This document shows, in pieces, positions 1-5,492 of a DNA stretch of 8,866 bases. The notes under the pieces are model-generated. The model searched no databases. It saw only the letters and a program-made list of their open reading frames with translations, and was not told the DNA's origin. Every line of letters starts with the position of its first letter. The stretch's first letter is position 1. A program made the translations under genes and the position numbers. The DNA comes from JACDAF01 sp036276035 (GTDB taxonomy: Bacteria > Chloroflexota > Limnocylindria > P2-11E), in assembly GCA_036276035.1 (NCBI GenBank), contig DASUCM010000087.1:1-8866 (forward strand), in the 5' to 3' direction.

Positions 1-57
1 GGCGAGGACGATCTGTCGAGCACGCCGCGGATCGCGCGGACCGCAGCGCCGCGGTAG
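1..57 (+). CDS. Possible 3' end of a partial + strand gene
   Basis: Frame 1 is open from the left edge to a TAG at 55-57 and would encode a tail of 18 residues ending TPRIARTAAPR. It is too short to identify. Support for it being real is the hairpin at 49-72, which holds this TAG in its left arm and the stop codon of the opposing gene in its right arm, as expected at a convergent gene junction. Other frames here are also open, so the call is weak. Confidence 0.3.
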   Translation, partial: GEDDLSSTPRIARTAAPR

Positions 58-72
58 CCGCGCCTACCGCGG
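49..72. terminator. 9-bp inverted repeat at a convergent junction, possible bidirectional terminator
   Basis: CCGCGGTAG at 49-57 is the exact reverse complement of CTACCGCGG at 64-72, leaving a 6-nt loop (58-63). The TAG at 55-57 (+) and the TAG read from 64-66 (-) sit symmetrically in the two arms. No T-tract follows on either side, so it is not a classical intrinsic terminator, but a perfect 9-bp stem is uncommon by chance even at this GC content. Confidence 0.5.
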
Positions 73-423
73 GACGGGCGTCCCCTTGGCGGCCGCCGGC
101 GCCGTCGTCGCGGATGCGGTCGCCGGCGACGGCAGGTCCACAGGCGCGAAGGACGGCTGGTCCCAACCCATGAGCGTGTGCGGCGGGAGGTTCACCGCCT
201 CGACGCCGCGGAGCTCCGGGATCGCCCTGCGTAGCGCGCGCTCGATGCCGCTCGCGAGCTGCAGCGTGGCGATCATCCGGCTCGTCCCCGGGCGCGTGAG
301 CGTCAGGACGATCCTGGCGATGCTGTCCTCGAGCCCGACGAGCTGCACCTCGGCGCCGGAGCGCTCGAGGTAGGGGCGCATCTTCGCGAGCTCGGCCTTC
401 ACGCGGGTCTCGAGGTCGGCCAT
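64..423 (-). CDS. NifU C-terminal-like domain protein lacking the Fe-S cysteines
   Basis: A 119-residue protein. Residues 7-77 follow the NifU/Nfu C-terminal domain pattern: a helix with MRPYLERSGAEVQLV (15-29), a strand with an acidic turn (LEDSIARIVL, 31-40), then ATLQLASGIERALRRAIPE (52-70) and GVEAVN (73-78). In canonical Nfu proteins the loop between these halves carries a CxxC that binds a 4Fe-4S cluster for delivery to client proteins. Here the loop reads TRPGTSRM (43-50), and the whole protein has no cysteine. It keeps the fold signature but should not hold a cluster by the usual route. Residues 91-119 form a Pro/Ala/Thr-rich tail, probably disordered. The ATG at 421-423 fits a -10-like hexamer just upstream. 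Fold assignment is moderately secure; function is unknown. Confidence 0.7.
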   Translation of the reverse strand: MADLETRVKAELAKMRPYLERSGAEVQLVGLEDSIARIVLTLTRPGTSRMIATLQLASGIERALRRAIPELRGVEAVNLPPHTLMGWDQPSFAPVDLPSPATASATTAPAAAKGTPVPR

Positions 424-431
424 TCGCGGCG

Positions 432-437
432 AGTCTA
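432..437 (-). promoter_or_regulatory. -10-like TAGACT for the NifU-like gene
   Basis: Read on the minus strand, TAGACT lies 8 nt upstream of the ATG at 423. A TGCGGC (minus strand, 455-460) lies 17 bp further upstream and could be a weak -35. Spacing puts the transcript start at or next to the start codon, consistent with a leaderless or near-leaderless mRNA; no Shine-Dalgarno sequence is visible. Confidence 0.5.
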
Positions 438-480
438 GTGGCGCGGCGGCGGGCGCCGCAGGCGTCGCCGCGGGCGGCGC

Positions 481-486
481 TACGCT
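481..486 (+). promoter_or_regulatory. -10-like TACGCT, probable leaderless start
   Basis: TACGCT ends 6 nt before the GTG at 493, placing the expected transcript start on or beside the start codon. The stretch upstream is a run of G and C without any Shine-Dalgarno site or clear -35. It shares the 424-492 divergent region with the promoter for the minus-strand gene. Confidence 0.5.
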
Positions 487-492
487 CGCGGC

Positions 493-900
493 GTGAGGGA
501 CGCCGTCATCGCGCTCATCGCGTGCGTCGCGCTCGTCGCGATCACGTTCTTCGAGCAGATCCCGGTCTGGGGCTGGCTCGGCGGTGCGATCTCCGTCGGC
601 GTCTGGTGGCTGCTCGGACGCGAGATGAGCGGTGCGCTCGCTGCGGCGTTCATGGGCGCGGTCAGCGGCTTCCTCGGCGCGCTCACGAGCTGGGCGGCGC
701 AGACGGGGAACCTCTTCGGGTTCACGACGCCGCCGGGCGACCGCTTCGGCGCGCTCTTCGGCTTCATCGGCTCGAGCCTCGGGATCCTGTACTGGCCGGT
801 GGTCGGCGCGGCCGTCGCCGGCGCCGCCGCCCTCTTCGCTTCACGACGCACCGGATCCCGCGACGCGGATCCGCCGCGCGCGCGGGAGGTCGAGCCGTAG
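493..900 (+). CDS. Small multi-pass membrane protein of unknown function
   Basis: A 135-residue protein starting at GTG. It has three to four hydrophobic segments: residues 3-20 (AVIALIACVALVAITFF), 26-42 (WGWLGGAISVGVWWLL), 48-70 (a Gly/Ala-rich helix with AAFMGAVSGFLGALTSW) and 87-115 (FGALFGFIGSSLGILYW followed by VVGAAVAGAAALF). The charged tail (118-135, Arg/Asp/Glu-rich) is probably cytoplasmic. The glycine-rich, small-residue helices resemble tightly packed integral membrane proteins, but I recognise no family and no catalytic motif. It is monocistronic, divergent from the NifU-like gene and convergent with the VWA gene. Codon bias towards G/C at third positions and the promoter-like hexamer support a real gene. 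Confidence 0.75.
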   Translation: MRDAVIALIACVALVAITFFEQIPVWGWLGGAISVGVWWLLGREMSGALAAAFMGAVSGFLGALTSWAAQTGNLFGFTTPPGDRFGALFGFIGSSLGILYWPVVGAAVAGAAALFASRRTGSRDADPPRAREVEP

Positions 901-901
901 C

Positions 902-917
902 GCGACCCCGCGGTCGC
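902..917. terminator. Hairpin in the 25-bp gap between convergent genes
   Basis: GCGACC (902-907) pairs with GGTCGC (912-917) around a 4-nt loop. It lies wholly between the stop at 898-900 (+) and the stop at 926-928 (-). There is no T-tract on either side. A 6-bp stem can arise by chance in such GC-rich DNA, so this is a position-supported guess. Confidence 0.35.
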
Positions 918-925
918 CGAGAGCC

Positions 926-2929
926 CTACGCGACGCGCCGGCGCTTGTGCGAGACGTAGTCCACGAGGATGTACTCGCCGAGGTGCTCTGGCTCGACGTA
1001 GAACGCGCGCCCCGAGTTCACCTTCGACATCTGGTTCACGAAGTCGATGAGGTAGTGGCCGCGCGCGAGCATGAACGTGTTGATCGTGATCTGCTCGCGC
1101 GTGCAGCGGACGACCTCGCGCAGCGTCTCCTGGAAGGTCCGCGCCGTCGGCGGGTACGAGAAGCTCGGCTCCGATGCGCCTGGCTCGAAGTGCGCCGTCG
1201 GCTCGCCGTCGGTGATGAGGATGATCTGCTTGTTCTTGCCGCGTGAGCGGGCCAGCAGCGAGCGCGCCGTCGAGAAGGCGTGCTGCATGTTCGTGCCGAA
1301 GACGTACTCGTTCCAGGTGAGGCGCGGCAGCGCGGCGGGCTCGAGCACCTGCGCCGCGGCGGAGAAGCCGACGATGTAGAGGTCGTCCTTCGGGAAGCTC
1401 GAGCGGATGAGCGCGTCGAGGGCGAGAGTCACCTTCTTCGCCGCGAGGAAGCAGCCCCGGAAGAGCATCGAGCGCGAGACGTCGACGAGGATCGCCGTCG
1501 CGGACTGCGTCGTCATCTCGGTGCGGTACACGGAGAAGTCCTTCGGCTCGAGCCGCACCGGCGTCCCCGGCCCGCCGCGCATGACGGCGCTGCGCACCGT
1601 CGACGGGAGGTCGAGCAGGAACTGGTCGCCGAACTCGTAGGTCTTCACCTCGTCCGTCGGGTCGCCGCCCCGGCCTCGCGAGCGCGCGCGGTGGCTGCCG
1701 AAGGCGTCGCGCTTGAGCGTCGCGAAGATCTCCTCGAGCGAGCGCTGGCCGATCTTCCGGATCCCGCGCGGCGTGAGCTCGTACCGCTCGCCGTCCTTGC
1801 GGATGAGCCCGGCCTCCTCGAGGAGCTGCGTCATGCGCTGGAGCTCCTCGAGCGACTGGCGCGCGGCGGGGCCGGCGAGGCGCTGGACCTGATCGGGGTC
1901 GACGTCGGTGAGGTCCCCGTGATCGCGCGCCGACGCGACGATGTCCTCGAGGTCGGAGAGCTGGTTCATCTCGTCCATGAGGCCGAGCGCCTCGGCGAGC
2001 GAGAGCGGCTCGTCGCCCGACATCTCGTGGTCGTAGCCGTCCATCGGCATGAGCTGCCCGAGGGTGTCGGCGAGCGCGTCCATCGCCTCGCGCAGCCCCG
2101 GGTCGTCGAACGCCGCGCCGAGCAGCTCCTCGAGCTGCGAGCGCATCTCGCTGGACATGCTCTGCCACAGCGATCGCATCGCGGCCATGCCGCCGGCGAG
2201 CTGCTTCAGCAGGTCGTCCCAGTCCTTCGCGCTGCCGGCGAGCTCGGGGTACTGGCGCTGGAAGGCCTCGAAGTCCGGGTCGCCGCCCTCCATGCGCTCG
2301 CGGAGCGCGCGGTTGAGGTCGCGCATCATCTGCCGCGTGCGCTCGAGCTGCTCGGGCGTGAGGCCCTTGAGCGAGTCGCGCATGTTCTTGAAGTACGAGC
2401 CGAGCACCTGCTCCTGCAGCTGCTTCAGCAGCTCCTGGTACTTCTCCGCGGCCTTCTGCTCGACGAACTCGTAGTCCTTCAGCGCGCGGATCGCGCGGCC
2501 CACGTCATCGGGCAGCGCGTCGAGCTGCGCGAGACGGTCGTGCGCGAGCTTCTCCATCGCCGCCTTCAGCTCCGGGGTCGGCGCCTCGCTGTCGCGGCGC
2601 CGCTCGAGACCCTCGCGCTCGAGGCGCTTCACCTCCTCGAGCTTCTCCGCGAGCTCTTTGAAGATGCCCGACAGGCCGTGGCGCTCCTGGCGGCGGCGCT
2701 TCGCCTCGCGCAGCCGGTCGAGGAGGTCCTGCATCCCCTCCATGCGGCCCGGCAGGCCCCAGCGCGCGATGCGCGCCATGGCGTCCTCGAGGTCGCCGCC
2801 CGCGAGGAGCTCGTCGGACATCGCGCCGAGGAGCTCGTCGGCCTCGAGGGCGTCGAGCCGCTGCGTCCCGTCCCAGCGCGAATAGCGCATGTCGTCGAAG
2901 GGACCGGTCAGGCCGGGTGCTTCGCTCAA
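926..2929 (-). CDS. VWA-domain (MIDAS) protein, partner of a chelatase-like AAA+ ATPase
   Basis: A 667-residue protein ending in a von Willebrand factor A domain (about 475-660). The metal-ion-dependent adhesion site is complete: DVSRS (483-487), the Thr of GTNMQ (T546) and the Asp of LITDGEP (D574). Residues 60-300 are charged, helical and coiled-coil-prone. Residues 366-402 (LIRKDGERYELTPRGIRKIG) look like a winged helix. The N-terminus contains RYSRWDGTQRL (15-25). Architecture and neighbour match the mycobacterial Rv0958/Rv0959 type pair, as I recall it. By analogy with ChlD and MoxR-VWA systems, the MIDAS should bind a client or the AAA+ ring through Mg2+. It is the last gene of the operon, 4 nt after the ATPase stop. 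The start taken is TTG at 2927-2929; ATG at 2888-2890 (residue 14) is an alternative, and neither has a clear Shine-Dalgarno. No signal peptide or membrane segment is seen, so it is probably cytoplasmic. Client unknown. Confidence 0.9.
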   Translation of the reverse strand: MSEAPGLTGPFDDMRYSRWDGTQRLDALEADELLGAMSDELLAGGDLEDAMARIARWGLPGRMEGMQDLLDRLREAKRRRQERHGLSGIFKELAEKLEEVKRLEREGLERRRDSEAPTPELKAAMEKLAHDRLAQLDALPDDVGRAIRALKDYEFVEQKAAEKYQELLKQLQEQVLGSYFKNMRDSLKGLTPEQLERTRQMMRDLNRALRERMEGGDPDFEAFQRQYPELAGSAKDWDDLLKQLAGGMAAMRSLWQSMSSEMRSQLEELLGAAFDDPGLREAMDALADTLGQLMPMDGYDHEMSGDEPLSLAEALGLMDEMNQLSDLEDIVASARDHGDLTDVDPDQVQRLAGPAARQSLEELQRMTQLLEEAGLIRKDGERYELTPRGIRKIGQRSLEEIFATLKRDAFGSHRARSRGRGGDPTDEVKTYEFGDQFLLDLPSTVRSAVMRGGPGTPVRLEPKDFSVYRTEMTTQSATAILVDVSRSMLFRGCFLAAKKVTLALDALIRSSFPKDDLYIVGFSAAAQVLEPAALPRLTWNEYVFGTNMQHAFSTARSLLARSRGKNKQIILITDGEPTAHFEPGASEPSFSYPPTARTFQETLREVVRCTREQITINTFMLARGHYLIDFVNQMSKVNSGRAFYVEPEHLGEYILVDYVSHKRRRVA

Positions 2930-2933
2930 TGCG

Positions 2934-4328
2934 CTAGGCCCGGAACGTCGACCGGGACTCGCCGCGCTCCTTGTTCAGCTTCCGGTTCAGGTGCAGCCCC
3001 TCGAGCACGAACTCGACGGCGGCGGCGACGGCGGCCGGGTTGCCGGTCGCCCCGACCTTCGCGACCGCGCCCTTCATGCCCGGGATCTGGAGCGCCTGCT
3101 TCACGTACTCCTGGCTGCCGAGGGCGGGGGAGACGTGCATCGTCGCGCCGCGCTGGAACGCGGCGAGGAGCGAGTCGAACTCCGCGAGCGAGAAGGTGCG
3201 GTTGAAGACGTTCAGGACGGCGCGCTGGACGAGCCGGTCCACGACGCGCTCCTCGGTGAGGTCGCCGACGGTCTCGAGCTCGATCTTCCCAGCGGTCGAC
3301 GCGAGGACGGCGGGAAGGTCGCTGATGCGCGGCACGACGCTCGTCTCGCCGGTGCGGAGCGCGCGCTTCAGGGCGCTCGAGACGAGGTTCTCGTAGTTCG
3401 AGATCGTGACGCGCACCGAGACGCCCGAGCGCTGCGAGATATCGGACGACTTCCGCGCGAGCTGCGAGAGCTCGGCGAGGATCTCCTTCATGTACGCGGG
3501 CACGACCGTCGTCAGGCCCGCGTCCGTGTAGGACTGGCGCTCCTGCTCCATGATCCCGACCTCGGTCGCGATCTCGCGCGGGTAGTGGGTCCGGATCTGC
3601 GAGCCGAAGCGGTCCTTCAGCGGCGTGATGATGCGGCCGCGGTTCGTGTAGTCCTCGGGGTTCGCCGACGCGACGACGAAGAGGTCGAGCGGCAGGCGCA
3701 CCTTGTAGCCGCGGATCTGCACGTCGCGCTCCTCCATGACGTTCAGGAGCCCGACCTGCACGCGCTCCGCGAGGTCCGGCAGCTCGTTCAAGGCGAAGAT
3801 GCCGCGGTGCGTGCGCGGCAGCAGCCCGTAGTGGATCGTCAGCTCGTCGGAGAGGTAGCGCCCCTCGGCCACCTTGATCGGGTCGACCTCGCCGATGAGG
3901 TCGGCGATCGAGATGTCCGGCGTCGCCAGCTTCTCGCTGTACCGCTTGTCCGGGGTCAGCCACACGAGCTCGACGTCGTCGCCGTCGTTCGCGACGCGGT
4001 AGCGGCAGGCCGCGCAGATCGGCGCGAACGGGTCATCGTTGATCTCGCATCCGGCGATCGCGGGGACCTCCGCGTCGAGCAGGCTCGTGAGCAGGCGCGC
4101 GATGCGCGTCTTCGCCTGGCCGCGCTCCCCGAGGAACATGATGTCCTGGCCCGAGAGGATCGCGTTCTCGATCTGCGGCGTCACCGACGTCTCGTAGCCG
4201 ACGATCCCGGTGAAGAGCGGCCGCTTCTCGGAGAGCGCCGAGATGAGGTTCGAGCGCAGCTCCTCCTTCACCGTCCGCGTGCGGTACGGCGTCTCGCGGA
4301 GCGCCCCGATGGTCGTGGGTCTCGTCAC
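2934..4328 (-). CDS. Magnesium-chelatase subunit I-like AAA+ ATPase
   Basis: A 464-residue AAA+ protein of the chelatase/MoxR group. Walker A is GERGQAKT (67-74). The Walker B position reads GIFALNELPDL (176-186), with Asn181-Glu182 replacing Asp-Glu. Sensor 1 is in VVASANPEDY (218-227), the arginine-finger region in PLKDRFGSQ (236-244) and sensor 2 in GVSVRVTIS (302-310). A cysteine cluster C94, C105 and C108 lies in an insert between Walker A and B and could bind a metal. The C-terminal part (about 310-450) is helical. Such proteins form hexameric rings that remodel a target with a VWA partner, and that partner is encoded immediately downstream. No tetrapyrrole gene is near and ChlH is absent, so a role in chlorophyll or cobalamin metal insertion is unlikely. 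The GTG start at 4326-4328 overlaps the upstream stop as GTGA, indicating translational coupling. Asn-Glu may be normal in this sub-branch; from memory, Rv0958-type proteins also have it. Confidence 0.92.
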   Translation of the reverse strand: MTRPTTIGALRETPYRTRTVKEELRSNLISALSEKRPLFTGIVGYETSVTPQIENAILSGQDIMFLGERGQAKTRIARLLTSLLDAEVPAIAGCEINDDPFAPICAACRYRVANDGDDVELVWLTPDKRYSEKLATPDISIADLIGEVDPIKVAEGRYLSDELTIHYGLLPRTHRGIFALNELPDLAERVQVGLLNVMEERDVQIRGYKVRLPLDLFVVASANPEDYTNRGRIITPLKDRFGSQIRTHYPREIATEVGIMEQERQSYTDAGLTTVVPAYMKEILAELSQLARKSSDISQRSGVSVRVTISNYENLVSSALKRALRTGETSVVPRISDLPAVLASTAGKIELETVGDLTEERVVDRLVQRAVLNVFNRTFSLAEFDSLLAAFQRGATMHVSPALGSQEYVKQALQIPGMKGAVAKVGATGNPAAVAAAVEFVLEGLHLNRKLNKERGESRSTFRA

Positions 4329-5185
4329 AGGACCGGATCTCCGCGCAGCCGCGAGGGGACGCGCTCGCCGCGGTATCCGGCGATCGCCTCGCGCACCTGG
4401 GGGATCGCGCGCAGGCCGCGCGCGGTGAGGTCCTCGAGGAACGTGGTCCGCGCCGCGAGGTCCGCGCGCAGGTCGTCGAGCGGGCGGCGCACGCGCGCGC
4501 AGAGGAGGTCGAACTGCGCGCTGTCATCGTGGCGGTGCTCATCCGTCGCGCGGTCCCACTCGACGAGGGGGACCAGGCCATCCGTCCGGTGCAGCGAGAC
4601 GAGGCGCCGCGCAAGGCCGCCGCGGGACGTGGCATACACGCGCATCACGGCAAGGAGGTCGACGGCCGCGAGGTCGCCCTCCGCGACGCCGAGCTCGCCC
4701 GTGAGCTGCTCGACCGCCTCGTGGGCGCTGTCCGCGTGGAGCGTCGAGCCGAGCGCGTAGCCCTGGCGCAGCGTGCGGAAGACCCGCACCGCCTTCGGGC
4801 CCCAGAGGTACACGGGGAGGTGCGAGGAGAGCTCGTTCGCGAGGAGGATCGTCCCGGCGGGCTTCGTCTGCTCGAGGTAGTCGAACGTCTCGGACCAGCC
4901 GCGGATGAACACGCGGCGCGTGTCGTTCGGGAGGAAATCGAGGAACGCCGTGAGCGTCGTCGTCTTGCCCGAGTGCGGCTGCTCGGCGGCGATGAGCAGT
5001 GAACCGTGCGACTCGAGGACCATCCACGCGAGCGCCGCGGTCCGCGCGTCGAAGTTGCCGGCCTCGAGCAGCTCGGTCACCGACATCGGGACGGGCGGCT
5101 CCCAGTTCCAGCCCCACCACCCGACGGGCACGTCGTAGTCGCGGGGCGAAAGTGGCCGCTCCTGCACGAGATGATGACGCTGCAT
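4325..5185 (-). CDS. VirB11/PilT/GspE-like P-loop ATPase, compact divergent form
   Basis: A 286-residue ATPase of the type II/IV secretion superfamily. Evidence in order: a P-loop EQPHSGKTTT (68-77), normally GxxxxGKT but here with Glu68 at the first Gly; a core strand RVFIRGWSETFDY (91-103) at the usual Asp-box position; a Walker B-like ILLANELSS (113-121) with Asn117-Glu118; and a His box GYALGSTLHADSAHEAVEQ (142-160) with His150, the clearest family mark. Classical members have a larger N-terminal domain; here only about 60 residues precede the P-loop. They include a tryptophan-rich PVGWWGWNWEPPVP (20-33). The tail (200-286) is charged and helical. No pilin, prepilin peptidase or membrane platform gene is near. 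It heads the operon and overlaps the chelatase-like gene by 4 nt, so it probably works with that AAA+/VWA pair, which is inference. The ATG start has GGAAGA 5 nt upstream and a -10-like TAGGCT. Confidence 0.85.
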   Translation of the reverse strand: MQRHHLVQERPLSPRDYDVPVGWWGWNWEPPVPMSVTELLEAGNFDARTAALAWMVLESHGSLLIAAEQPHSGKTTTLTAFLDFLPNDTRRVFIRGWSETFDYLEQTKPAGTILLANELSSHLPVYLWGPKAVRVFRTLRQGYALGSTLHADSAHEAVEQLTGELGVAEGDLAAVDLLAVMRVYATSRGGLARRLVSLHRTDGLVPLVEWDRATDEHRHDDSAQFDLLCARVRRPLDDLRADLAARTTFLEDLTARGLRAIPQVREAIAGYRGERVPSRLRGDPVL

Positions 5186-5197
5186 GGCCGTCTTCCG

Positions 5198-5203
5198 AGC
5201 CTA
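5198..5203 (-). promoter_or_regulatory. -10-like TAGGCT heading the three-gene ATPase/VWA operon
   Basis: On the minus strand, TAGGCT lies 12 nt upstream of the ATG at 5185, so the predicted 5' UTR is only about 5 nt. GGAAGA (minus strand, 5191-5196) lies 5 nt before the ATG and could be a Shine-Dalgarno, but would then sit at the very 5' end of the message. Either reading supports this ATG. No convincing -35 is seen. Confidence 0.4.
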
Positions 5204-5305
5204 GCACGCGAGATGGCCCGCGCCGGGGCTCCGTGACGAGCGCGACGGTCTTCGGAGCGCGCGGCGACCGCTTGCGATCCGACCGCACGGTGCCGTGCCG
5301 ACCGG

Positions 5306-5311
5306 TACTCT
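5306..5311 (+). promoter_or_regulatory. -10-like TACTCT for the small protein/amidase operon
   Basis: TACTCT ends 7 nt before GTG 5319. The same hexamer occurs on the minus strand 6 nt before the GTG of the LLM oxidoreductase. This placement selects GTG 5319 over the in-frame GTG at 5295, which lies upstream of the hexamer and would be excluded from such a transcript. Confidence 0.5.
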
Positions 5312-5318
5312 CCGCGCC

Positions 5319-5492
5319 GTGAGCCGCGAGGACGCAGCAGCGACCCCGACGCCGCCCACCGACACGCGTGACATCGACGATCCCGCGCGCCTCGCCGACG
5401 AAGCGCGCGAGCAGCGCGAGAAGATGGCCGCCGAGCTGCGCGGCGCATCGCTCCCGATCGAGGTCGAGCCCGCGACGATCTACCGGCCATGA
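5319..5492 (+). CDS. Small protein coupled to the amidase, GatC/AtzG-like or split amidase N-terminus
   Basis: A 57-residue protein from GTG 5319 (65 residues if GTG 5295 is used). After a Thr/Pro/Asp-rich start it has a predicted helix DPARLADEAREQREKMAAEL (21-40) and ends LPIEVEPATIYRP (45-57). From memory, many amidases of the downstream protein's type carry just such a helix plus an LP-x-x-V-x-P-A motif as an N-terminal extension of the same chain. Here it is a separate reading frame whose TGA overlaps the amidase ATG (ATGA, 5489-5492). By analogy with GatC:GatA and AtzG:AtzE, it may wrap around and stabilise the amidase. The alternative is that a frameshift split one ancestral gene, or a sequencing error did so. 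There is no catalytic residue or signal peptide. Confidence 0.65.
   Translation: MSREDAAATPTPPTDTRDIDDPARLADEAREQREKMAAELRGASLPIEVEPATIYRP

Noticed and set aside
1280..3205. A long + strand open frame opposite the VWA gene
   Set aside because: The translation is a low-complexity Arg/Glu/Leu/Ala string with no domain, and the minus strand has a clear MIDAS protein. Long antisense open frames are expected in DNA this GC-rich.
2934..4328. A true magnesium or cobalt chelatase in tetrapyrrole synthesis
   Set aside because: No large H/N subunit or porphyrin gene is near, and the VWA partner lacks the AAA-like half of ChlD.
2889..4760. A long + strand open frame opposite both ATPases
   Set aside because: It is Arg/Asp/Val-rich with no motif, while the other strand shows intact Walker motifs, a His box and sensors.
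4325..5185. A pilus or secretion system locus
   Set aside because: Only the ATPase is present, with a reduced N-terminus; no pilin, platform protein or peptidase is in the window.
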